From contig CAYVTG010000044.1 in assembly GCA_964454575.1 (NCBI GenBank), positions 1 to 14,840 of the forward strand: 14,840 bases of DNA, given 5' to 3'. The stretch comes from Haladaptatiplasma sp964454575 (GTDB lineage Archaea > Thermoplasmatota > Thermoplasmata > Halarchaeoplasmatales > Halarchaeoplasmataceae). Below, piece by piece: positions 7,786 to 13,064 of this stretch. A program made the translations under genes and the position numbers. The notes beneath the pieces are model-generated. The model did not search any database and was not told the origin of the DNA. It was given only the letters and a program-made list of their open reading frames with translations. Within the stretch, counting starts at the first letter, position 1; each line of letters opens with the position of its first letter.

Positions 7786-9002
7786 TCGTCCATTGCCAGG
7801 GTAGTGAATACCTTGCAATCGCGTACCATATAGTCCAGAACAGAATATTCATTGGGCTGATGAGGTACTTCATCACTGGTGGCCCAAACAGCCGCAGGGA
7901 TACCACGTTCTCTGAAATGGGATGCTACAGTACCTCCCCCTATTCCACATACTTCGGCATCTATTCCCGTTACACTCTTGATTGCTGATTTGAGTTTTTT
8001 TACTACTTCGGCATCCTCAGAAGTACCTGGTGGTGTTACTTTCTCCATGGGGAATATCAATTCTATGTTCGCACCGGTTTCGTCAGATATCTCTTTGGCT
8101 TTATCCTTGAATACTTTTTTTACCTCGGAGATCGGAACTTCCGGTATCAATCTGCAATCAAAGGATTGTATCTCCTTACCAGGTATGGTATTTGTGTTAG
8201 GTACGTTTTTCTCGCGTTTGGTCGGTTCAAAAGTGCAATTAGGAGGTGAAAAAAGTTTGTTTTTTTGGTTGAATATTTTATGTAGGATCGTGTCTACTTC
8301 GTGTTGATATCTCGCCATGACTCTGTTGGCGTTTATAGCTGGACCGGGTATTGCTGCATGTCCCTGTTTCCCGTGTACGATTATCTTGATCCATGCCGCC
8401 GATTTTTCAGATATGACTATCTTTTTTCCCTTTTCTTCGCTGTGGTCGGGTACTACAACTATTTCGTCTGACGATATCACTCCTTCGTCTAATAGGTGAT
8501 CTACGCCGTATTTACTACCTGTTTCTTCATCGGATACTAAGATAACTTTAAGGTTGTATTCAGGTGTAACATCAGAGATGGTCAAGGCCTTGGCTGCGTA
8601 AATAGCGGATATAAGAGCTTGACCGTTATCTTCAGCACCTCTACCGTATATCTTACCATCTTTGAAAATCGGTTCATAGGGATCTGTATCCCATTCATCC
8701 AGGTCCCCTTCCGGAACTATGTCCATATGGGCGATTATGGTCACTGTTTTATCGGTTTTACCTTTCTTTATAGCCACTATATTAGGTCTTATCCCTGAAG
8801 AAACTCTTTCGTCCTTGGCATCGTAACGTTTTATCTCGTCAAAACCGAAGTTTCTTATGTGATCCGTCAAAAATTCCGCACGTTCTGCTTCCCCGTCGCC
8901 GTCACTGTCTGGGCCGACTGCAGAAATTTTGAGCATCTCCATGAGAGAGTTCTTCATCTCATCTCTAAGTTCTTCGATCGTATGTAAAACATCTTTTTGC
9001 AT
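7782..9002 (-). CDS. M20-family metallohydrolase (ArgE/DapE/peptidase dimer type)
   Basis: A 406-residue zinc-dependent amidohydrolase or peptidase of family M20. Metal and catalytic residues are in place: H92 and D94 in AHMDIVPEGD, bridging D125 in GRGAEDNG, E159-E160 in SDEETGS, D186 in VPDHSEE, and H381 in VPHQPNEYS. The dimerisation (lid) domain runs about 195-310 and carries H215 in GKQGHAAIPG. The substrate cannot be set from sequence: succinyl-diaminopimelate, acetylornithine and dipeptides are all used by close families. The database name would probably be M20 family metallo-hydrolase. The start at 9002 has AAGGTG at 9010-9015 seven bases upstream. The gene follows the tyrosine recombinase by 23 bases on the same strand. 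Its TAG overlaps the TAA of the SAM synthetase gene by two bases, leaving no room for a separate terminator. Confidence 0.93.
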   Translation of the reverse strand: MQKDVLHTIEELRDEMKNSLMEMLKISAVGPDSDGDGEAERAEFLTDHIRNFGFDEIKRYDAKDERVSSGIRPNIVAIKKGKTDKTVTIIAHMDIVPEGDLDEWDTDPYEPIFKDGKIYGRGAEDNGQALISAIYAAKALTISDVTPEYNLKVILVSDEETGSKYGVDHLLDEGVISSDEIVVVPDHSEEKGKKIVISEKSAAWIKIIVHGKQGHAAIPGPAINANRVMARYQHEVDTILHKIFNQKNKLFSPPNCTFEPTKREKNVPNTNTIPGKEIQSFDCRLIPEVPISEVKKVFKDKAKEISDETGANIELIFPMEKVTPPGTSEDAEVVKKLKSAIKSVTGIDAEVCGIGGGTVASHFRERGIPAAVWATSDEVPHQPNEYSVLDYMVRDCKVFTTLAMDD

Positions 9003-9025
9003 TTGAGGACACCTTTATGATAATT

Positions 9026-9577
9026 TTATGCTGGAAGCGGGTGTTCTTCATAGTCCCGCTTTACATCTTCCCCAGTTATATCCAGATATATTTGTGTTGT
9101 GGTTAGAGATGAATGGCCGAGCATCTTCTGTACGCTTCTCAGGTTCATGCCTGCTTTAAGACAGTGGACTGCGAAGGTGTGCCTGAGCATATGAGGGTAA
9201 ACGTTTTTGTTTATCCCGGCGGTCTTGGCGTAATCCTTTACCAACCTCTCAACCTGTCTCGTGGATATGGGTTCACAGCGTTCGGAAAGGATCAAAAAAC
9301 CCTCTTCGGCACCGTCTTTATAAAATTCTATCATGGTCAAGGTGTCGGCATCCACTGGGACGACTCGGTCTTTACCTCCCTTTCCACCGCGGATGGTGAT
9401 CATCGCTTCTGTAAAATCGATGTCTTGGATGCGAAGATTCGTCAGCTCTGAAACCCTAAGACCACATTTGTAAAGTATCCTAAGGATCACCCTGTCCCGT
9501 ATCTTTTCTCTAGGCGGTGAACTAAGCAGCTTTCGTATCTCGTTCTCTTTAAGATATTTAGGTAATTTCTTCGGCAT
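9026..9577 (-). CDS. tyrosine recombinase, catalytic domain only (XerA/integrase-like)
   Basis: A 183-residue site-specific recombinase. The full catalytic set is present: R41 in CGLRVSEL, a lysine in GGKGGKDR (66 or 69), H129-x-x-R132 in HMLRHTF, H155 in LGHSS, and nucleophile Y164 in TQIYLDIT. The N-terminal core-binding (SAM-like) domain of XerA/XerC/XerD proteins, about 90-100 residues, is missing; family members are usually near 280-300 residues. There is no room for that domain upstream, because the tRNA-Lys gene lies only 111 bases away, and no remnant is visible. The start at 9577 is preceded by GGGATG, and a TATA-like TTTTTATACTC lies at 9626-9636. The gene could be a chromosome-dimer resolvase variant or a leftover integrase linked to the tRNA. 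The catalytic part looks intact. Confidence 0.9.
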   Translation of the reverse strand: MPKKLPKYLKENEIRKLLSSPPREKIRDRVILRILYKCGLRVSELTNLRIQDIDFTEAMITIRGGKGGKDRVVPVDADTLTMIEFYKDGAEEGFLILSERCEPISTRQVERLVKDYAKTAGINKNVYPHMLRHTFAVHCLKAGMNLRSVQKMLGHSSLTTTQIYLDITGEDVKRDYEEHPLPA

Positions 9578-9625
9578 GGTGCATCCCGTCAGACATCCTG
9601 TATGACGGTTATTTTAGCGTGTTCA

Positions 9626-9636
9626 GAGTATAAAAA
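9626..9636 (-). promoter_or_regulatory. TATA-like element of the recombinase gene
   Basis: TTTTTATACTC on the minus strand is about 50-59 bases before the start at 9577. Transcription would then begin near 9604, giving a leader of about 27 bases. Confidence 0.4.
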
Positions 9637-9655
9637 CATTTGGGACCGGTAAACG

Positions 9656-9664
9656 TTTATATTT
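9656..9664 (+). promoter_or_regulatory. TATA box of the tRNA-Lys gene
   Basis: TTTATATTT is centred about 29 bases before the first base of the tRNA, the usual archaeal spacing for a transcript starting at or just before the tRNA. Confidence 0.65.
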
Positions 9665-9688
9665 GACTCATCGATAACCCCATCCCGT

Positions 9689-9787
9689 GGGCCTGTAGCT
9701 CAGCTAGGTAGAGCGATCGGCTCTTAACGTTCTCATACGAGAACGAGAGACACCGATCGGCCGGGGGTTCGAATCCCCTCGGGCCCG
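9689..9787 (+). tRNA. tRNA-Lys(CTT) with a 25-nt intron
   Basis: A 99-base gene giving a 74-nt mature tRNA. The acceptor stem GGGCCTG pairs with CGGGCCC (one T-G pair). The D arm is GCTC/GAGC with AGCTAGGTA in the loop. The anticodon stem is ATCGG/CCGAT (9716-9720 and 9753-9757). The variable loop is CGGCC. The T arm is GGGGG-TTCGAAT-CCCCT. The spliced anticodon loop reads CTCTTAA, with anticodon CTT at 9723-9725, so it decodes AAG as lysine. The discriminator base is G, as usual for archaeal tRNA-Lys, and CCA is not encoded. The intron sits after position 37. The 3' end of this tRNA is duplicated 210 bases downstream. Confidence 0.96.
9727..9751 (+). other. tRNA-Lys intron with bulge-helix-bulge splice motif
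   Basis: The four-base central helix is CTCT (9721-9724) pairing with AGAG (9746-9749). It is flanked by two three-base bulges, TAA (9725-9727) and ACA (9750-9752). Inside, CGTTCTC and GAGAACG form a seven-base-pair stem closed by the loop ATAC. Cutting each bulge between its second and third base removes 25 nt. This is the canonical archaeal tRNA splicing endonuclease substrate at position 37/38. Confidence 0.93.
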
Positions 9788-9789
9788 TT
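9771..9789 (+). repeat. tRNA 3'-end direct repeat, copy 1 (inside tRNA-Lys)
   Basis: GAATCCCCTCGGGCCCGTT covers the T arm and acceptor 3' strand. It recurs with one mismatch at 9981-9999. Duplicated tRNA 3' ends are the usual footprint of integrase-mediated insertion, but no cargo gene lies between these copies. Confidence 0.6.
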
Positions 9790-9843
9790 CAACTTGCTTG
9801 AACGCGGCAGCGAAAAACTCATAAGAGTTTTTGGCCAAGCCCG
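9787..9843 (+). repeat. double-hairpin module, copy 1 (57 bp)
   Basis: It starts with the GTTCAA-loop-TTGAAC hairpin, followed by the linker GGCAGCG, the hairpin AAAAACTC-ATAA-GAGTTTTT and the end GGCCAAGCCCG. It matches the module at 10185-10241 over the same 57-base length, with differences only in the first loop, one linker base and the second loop. It immediately follows the tRNA. Confidence 0.8.
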
Positions 9844-9893
9844 TTTTTATGAGGGGGTGAGAACAAATCTTTGATTTGTGAACGCTTGGAACT
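9839..9893 (+). repeat. 55-bp direct repeat, copy 1
   Basis: It runs from GCCCGTTTTTATGAGG to CGCTTGGAACT and contains the hairpin ACAAATC-TTT-GATTTGT. It is identical over 55 bases to 9993-10047, a period of 154 bases. The second copy ends exactly at the assembly gap, so the true repeat may be longer. Confidence 0.9.
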
Positions 9894-9980
9894 CGTTCCG
9901 AGCAGAGAACCGAAGGTTCGTGAGGCAATCTTTGATTGACGAACAGTCTGAATAGCGACCGCAGTGAGCTATTGAGGCGT

Positions 9981-9999
9981 GAATCCCCTCAGGCCCGTT
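9981..9999 (+). repeat. tRNA 3'-end direct repeat, copy 2
   Basis: GAATCCCCTCAGGCCCGTT matches the 3' end of tRNA-Lys at 18 of 19 positions, 210 bases downstream. The mismatch turns CCCCTCG into CCCCTCA, which now pairs with TGAGGGG at 10004-10010 to form a hairpin. The rest of the tRNA is not repeated. Confidence 0.6.
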
Positions 10000-10047
10000 T
10001 TTATGAGGGGGTGAGAACAAATCTTTGATTTGTGAACGCTTGGAACT
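9993..10047 (+). repeat. 55-bp direct repeat, copy 2
   Basis: Identical to 9839-9893 and truncated by the run of Ns. What follows it in the genome is unknown. Confidence 0.9.
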
Positions 10048-10147
10048 NNNNNNNNNNNNNNNNNNNNNNNNNNNNNNNNNNNNNNNNNNNNNNNNNNNNN
10101 NNNNNNNNNNNNNNNNNNNNNNNNNNNNNNNNNNNNNNNNNNNNNNN
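10048..10147. other. assembly gap of exactly 100 Ns
   Basis: A run of 100 undetermined bases, the conventional scaffold-gap length, so its true size is unknown. It falls inside the repeat array, and more repeat units are probably missing. Confidence 0.99.
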
Positions 10148-10184
10148 GGTGAGGAAAAGTTCTTCAGAACTTTTGGTTTAAACC

Positions 10185-10241
10185 GTTCAACTTGTTTGAA
10201 CGTGGCAGCGAAAAACTCGCAAGAGTTTTTGGCCAAGCCCG
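10185..10241 (+). repeat. double-hairpin module, copy 2 (57 bp)
   Basis: Same layout as 9787-9843, with loops CTTGT and GCAA. It is followed by a hairpin made of CCCGCTTA (10238-10245) and TAAGCGGG (10260-10267), which starts inside the module's GCCCG end. Confidence 0.8.
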
Positions 10242-10302
10242 CTTATAATTCTTTGATTTTAAGCGGGTGAGGAAAAGTTCTTCAGAACTTTTGGTTTAAA
10301 CC

Positions 10303-10358
10303 GTTCAACTTGTTTGAACGGGCAGCGAAAAACTCATCTGAGTTTTTAGTTTAAACCG
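10303..10358 (+). repeat. double-hairpin module, copy 3 (56 bp, variant end)
   Basis: It has the same two hairpins, with a one-base deletion in the linker region and the loop ATCT. The usual GGCCAAGCCCG end is replaced by AGTTTAAACCG. It is the last recognisable module of the array. Confidence 0.75.
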
Positions 10359-10429
10359 TAAAATTCACTTTATCACGGCCCTCTATGGTAAGAACAAACT
10401 AGTATTAAATATCTGATAGTAAGAAAAAT

Positions 10430-10437
10430 TATAAATA
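10430..10437 (+). promoter_or_regulatory. TATA box of the zinc-ribbon membrane protein gene
   Basis: TATAAATA, about 48 bases before the ATG at 10485. It predicts a transcript start near 10460 with a leader of about 25 bases, carrying AGGTGA at 10472-10477 as ribosome binding site. The stretch 10359-10429 shows no other clear feature. Confidence 0.6.
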
Positions 10438-10484
10438 CCTACATACTAATTGCGATTTCAAGAACAACGATAGGTGAAAAAACA

Positions 10485-10991
10485 ATGATAAATGCAATAA
10501 ACCCTACGGATGCGTTGATGCAAGTCGCAGAAGGGGCCCTCTGTGGTGGACTATTACTGTTGTGGATAGTTCCCATGATCCTCTGGATAGTTATAGCTAT
10601 CTGGATGTACAAGGACGCCCAGAAGAGAGACGAAAATGCTGTTCTCTGGCTAATCATCGGATTGTTTTTAGGTATAATCGGTTTGATAATATGGTTCGTT
10701 GTCAGACCAGACATGACCGAGGTTGAACGGAAGAGGCAAGGACCCACTAAAACATGTTTATCGTGCGGTCAGCAGATAGGGGTTCAATATTCCGTATGCC
10801 CTTATTGTAACAACCAAGCCGGCTCATCTCAACAGCAGCAGTACGGTGGTCAGCAACAGTATGGTGCACCACCACAACAGCAGCAACCTCCGCAACAGCA
10901 GGGAAGACCGTGTCCCGATTGTGGCGGCAGTATGCGATACGTCAACGAATACAACCGTTGGTATTGTGATCGCTGCCAGGGCTACAAGTAA
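10485..10991 (+). CDS. membrane protein with two transmembrane helices and two zinc ribbons
   Basis: A 168-residue protein of unknown function. Two hydrophobic helices (about 20-42 and 52-73) are joined by MYKDAQKRDENA, a layout like the phospholipase D N-terminal (PLDc_N) membrane domain seen in many small archaeal proteins. A first zinc ribbon follows with C91-x2-C94 and C105-x2-C108, then a glutamine- and proline-rich linker (about 115-140, QQQQ/PPQQQ). A second ribbon has C143-x2-C146 and C161-x2-C164 at the very C-terminus. The cysteine-containing tail probably lies in the cytoplasm; topology is inferred. The start is supported by AGGTGA seven bases upstream. The gene stands alone, between the hairpin array and a T-rich terminator. 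Confidence 0.88.
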   Translation: MINAINPTDALMQVAEGALCGGLLLLWIVPMILWIVIAIWMYKDAQKRDENAVLWLIIGLFLGIIGLIIWFVVRPDMTEVERKRQGPTKTCLSCGQQIGVQYSVCPYCNNQAGSSQQQQYGGQQQYGAPPQQQQPPQQQGRPCPDCGGSMRYVNEYNRWYCDRCQGYK

Positions 10992-11000
10992 AACCCCAAA

Positions 11001-11021
11001 CCCCTTTTTTTCATTATTTTT
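11001..11021 (+). terminator. T-rich archaeal terminator
   Basis: Ten bases after the stop codon, CCCC is followed by seven Ts and then ATTATTTTT-like sequence. Runs of T without a required hairpin are the usual intrinsic termination signal in archaea. Confidence 0.6.
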
Positions 11022-11027
11022 CTAAGT

Positions 11028-11037
11028 AATATTTATG
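11028..11037 (+). promoter_or_regulatory. TATA-like element of the PLP enzyme operon
   Basis: AATATTTATG-type sequence centred about 30 bases before the ATG at 11063. This predicts a very short or absent leader, consistent with no good ribosome binding site before that gene. Confidence 0.4.
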
Positions 11038-11062
11038 AAGGTGTAATCGGATAGTAAGTCCG

Positions 11063-12016
11063 ATGACCTACGGAATCGGCGACACATCATTGATACGTGC
11101 ACACAAGCTAGAGGATATTCTGGGTACAGAACAGATCTACATGAAGCTGGAAGGTGAGAATCCAACAGGGACCCACAAAGACCGACTTGCCATACAGCAT
11201 GTGGACGATGCCATAATCAGAGGTTACGATACCATAACCGTGGGGTCGTGCGGTAATTACGGCGTTGCCATGAGCTTCGTTGCCTGTAGATCAGGCTTGA
11301 ACTGTAAAGTTTTCATCCCGAAAAAGTACTCGGGAGAGATGATAGAGACCATCGAAGGCTACGGTGCGGAGATGATACTGGCCGAAGGTAGTTACGAGAA
11401 CGCGGTTATCGAGAGTCGTAAATACGCGGAAAAAAACGATTGGTATGACGCCAATCCGGGTAACAAGAACACGCCTACTTCGCTTGTAGCTTATGTGGAT
11501 ATCGCCGATGAGATACAGAGCGAACTGGACGTTCCGCCGGAGACCATCTCCGTTCCCGTGGGCAACGGAACAACACTAGCAGGCATACATCTGGGATATC
11601 GTTTGTTATGGAGAAAAAAACGATCCGAAAAAATACCGCATATACTCGGTGCGTCCAGCCTGGGAAACAACGCGATAATCGAAACTATGATGCAGGATAA
11701 AAAAGAGATATTGGAACTCTCACCACACGACATCTCGGAAACCAAGGTCAACGAACCGCTGTGTAATTGGAGATCTTACGATGGCCAGGAAGCTGTGAAC
11801 GCCATCTACGACACCAAAGGTATGGCACTGGGATCAAGTGATGATGAATTACTGCACTATCAAAGCCTACTGGAAGAAACCGAGGGAGTAAAACTACTTC
11901 CGGTCTCCGCCGCACCGCTGGGCGTACTGGAAAAATACTTATATGAAAGAACAGACCATGGAGGACCACACGTGCTCATACTCACATCAGGTGTCAAAAA
12001 TGTTCGGAATAGATAA
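11063..12016 (+). CDS. threonine synthase-like PLP-dependent enzyme (fold type II)
   Basis: A 317-residue pyridoxal-phosphate enzyme. The cofactor lysine is probably K39 in NPTGTHKDR, matching NPTGSFKDR of threonine synthase. SCGNYGVA (62-69) is the substrate-side loop and VPVGNGTTLAG (164-174) the phosphate-binding glycine loop. TSGVK near the C-terminus (308-312) provides the serine that usually contacts the pyridine nitrogen. True archaeal threonine synthases are longer, with about 40-60 more N-terminal residues that often carry zinc cysteines. This protein starts directly at the GDTSLIRA segment. It could therefore act on another substrate, such as another O-phospho amino acid. The ATG at 11063 is the only good start. 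The gene overlaps the DUF1611 gene by 17 bases, so the two are translated from one message. Whether it makes threonine is uncertain. Confidence 0.85.
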   Translation: MTYGIGDTSLIRAHKLEDILGTEQIYMKLEGENPTGTHKDRLAIQHVDDAIIRGYDTITVGSCGNYGVAMSFVACRSGLNCKVFIPKKYSGEMIETIEGYGAEMILAEGSYENAVIESRKYAEKNDWYDANPGNKNTPTSLVAYVDIADEIQSELDVPPETISVPVGNGTTLAGIHLGYRLLWRKKRSEKIPHILGASSLGNNAIIETMMQDKKEILELSPHDISETKVNEPLCNWRSYDGQEAVNAIYDTKGMALGSSDDELLHYQSLLEETEGVKLLPVSAAPLGVLEKYLYERTDHGGPHVLILTSGVKNVRNR

Positions 12017-13064
12017 AAAAATACCAGCGCTGATATATGCGGAAGGTGAATTTGGAAAACTAGACGGTAAGACAGCAAACGGCCTGGTAAGATTCTCAGA
12101 GCGATATGAGATAATCGGTGTTATCGACAGTACGAAGGATGAAGAATACGTTCATGATGTTTTACCGGATGTAAAAGAACATATATCGATATTCCCGAGT
12201 CTGGAGGAAGCCCTCGGACGTGTCGAGAAAAAACCATCTGCATTCATAAACGGAATAGCCCGAGACGGCGGGGCATTCCCCTTCGAAGTGAAACATATCT
12301 TCCTGGAGGCGATGAAACATGGTATGAGTTTGGTCACAGGAACCCACGATTACCTCTCGGAAAATCAAGAATTCGTTGATGTCGCTAGGGAATACGGCGT
12401 GGATATATGGGATACGAGAAAACCTTCGGATAGAAAGGATATGCCGTCGGGTAAACTACTGAACGATGATCTACCGCCGCGTATAGTTCTGGTGGGTACC
12501 GACTGTGCTATCGGAAAAAGGACCACCGGTATAGAGATATGCAAAGAACTGGAGCGCAGAGGATATAGGCCGGAATTCGTAGCTACTGGTCAAACAGGGA
12601 TAATGCAGGGGGCTAAATTTGGGACTCCTTTGGATGCAGTAAAAGGCGATTTCCTCAGCGGGGAGGTGGAGCATGAGGTGTGGCGTGCTTCGCAGGATGC
12701 GGATATAGTGATAATCGAAGGGCAAGCTGCAATCAGTATACCTCAAGGAGGCGTCCCTCTGGCTTTGCTGAAGGGAGCAGAACCCCACGGAGCTGTTATG
12801 ATCCATGCACCGGGTAGAAAAGAATTGGACGGATTCGCAAACTATCCACCACCGAACCTTGATAGAGAATGGGAGATAGTAGAATTCTTCTACCCAAAGA
12901 TAATATTCGCTATGGCCATAAACCACGAAGAGGGTATAGACCCGGATGAGTGGAAGGAGAGATACGAAAAGGAATATGGTGTACCAGTAGTCGATGTTCT
13001 AGTTCACGGAGCGGACGAGATCGTAGATCGTATAGAAGAATTGTTTTTGAGGGAAAGGGAATGA
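12000..13064 (+). CDS. DUF1611 family P-loop protein (COG3367)
   Basis: A 354-residue protein with an N-terminal Rossmann-like domain (about 1-130, DUF1611_N) and a C-terminal P-loop domain. The Walker A-like motif is GTDCAIGKRTT (166-176), followed by ATGQTGIMQG (195-204) and DADIVIIEGQAAI (233-245). Some DUF1611 members have been described as D-glutamate N-acetyltransferases (DgcN) that work with an enolase-superfamily partner. That partner is not in this window, so the same activity should not be assumed. The open frame extends to 11943, but the ATG at 12000 has AGGTG six bases upstream and begins at the family start (MFGIDKKIPALIYAEGEFGK). The gene overlaps the PLP enzyme gene by 17 bases and the GNAT gene by four (ATGA), so all three look translationally coupled. 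Confidence 0.87.
   Translation: MFGIDKKIPALIYAEGEFGKLDGKTANGLVRFSERYEIIGVIDSTKDEEYVHDVLPDVKEHISIFPSLEEALGRVEKKPSAFINGIARDGGAFPFEVKHIFLEAMKHGMSLVTGTHDYLSENQEFVDVAREYGVDIWDTRKPSDRKDMPSGKLLNDDLPPRIVLVGTDCAIGKRTTGIEICKELERRGYRPEFVATGQTGIMQGAKFGTPLDAVKGDFLSGEVEHEVWRASQDADIVIIEGQAAISIPQGGVPLALLKGAEPHGAVMIHAPGRKELDGFANYPPPNLDREWEIVEFFYPKIIFAMAINHEEGIDPDEWKERYEKEYGVPVVDVLVHGADEIVDRIEELFLRERE

Larger units (their letters stand above)
9786..10358 (+). repeat. array of short perfect hairpins in repeated modules
   Basis: This is most of the 697-base stretch without a gene between tRNA-Lys and 10485. I count at least 13 perfect stem-loops: 9786-9804 (7 bp), 9813-9832 (8), 9863-9879 (7), 9907-9919 (5), 9926-9938 (5, inside an outer 6-bp stem 9916-9944), 9951-9973 (6), 9985-10010 (7), 10155-10174 (8), 10184-10202 (7), 10211-10230 (8), 10238-10267 (8), 10273-10292 (8), 10302-10320 (7) and 10328-10347 (8). 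Palindromes GGTTTAAACC lie at 10175-10184 and 10293-10302. Conserved linkers such as GGCAGCG and GGTGAGG keep one orientation throughout. No plausible protein is encoded. The 100-base gap interrupts the array, probably because repeats stopped the assembly. The array could be a structured RNA transcribed on from the tRNA, or a repetitive DNA element. Confidence 0.85.
10148..10358 (+). repeat. tandem repeat, two units with 118-bp period
   Basis: Unit 1 starts at 10148 and unit 2 at 10266. Both begin GGTGAGG, then the hairpin AAAAGTTC-TTCA-GAACTTTT, the palindrome GGTTTAAACC, the GTTCAA hairpin, the linker GGCAGCG and the AAAAACTC hairpin. The units are identical for 55 bases before a one-base deletion in unit 2. 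The loop of the last hairpin differs (GCAA against ATCT) while its stem is unchanged. Unit 2 ends in AGTTTAAACCG instead of GGCCAAGCCCG. Unit 1 is cut by the gap at its left edge. Confidence 0.88.

Noticed and set aside
9578..9688. dif-like recombination site next to the recombinase gene
   Set aside because: I looked for two 11-base inverted arms around a short spacer and found none; only promoter elements and short palindromes such as AAACGTTT are visible.
9704..9928. Minus-strand open frame of 74 codons across the tRNA and the first hairpins
   Set aside because: It is the antisense of tRNA-Lys plus repeats. The peptide carries the ARGDSNPRP-type phrase typical of reading a tRNA backwards. 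Its low-complexity continuation (KNSYEFFAA) is the reverse translation of the hairpin module.
9847..10236. Open frames running through the run of Ns on both strands
   Set aside because: They exist only because the Ns contain no stop codons; the flanks are hairpin repeats with no protein-like composition.
9786..10358. CRISPR array
   Set aside because: The repeats are not evenly spaced by unique spacers; modules of different hairpins follow one another with constant linkers. No cas genes are present.
11943..11999. Upstream start for the DUF1611 protein
   Set aside because: The added residues are the out-of-frame reading of the PLP enzyme's end; the ATG at 12000 has a good ribosome binding site and matches the family start.
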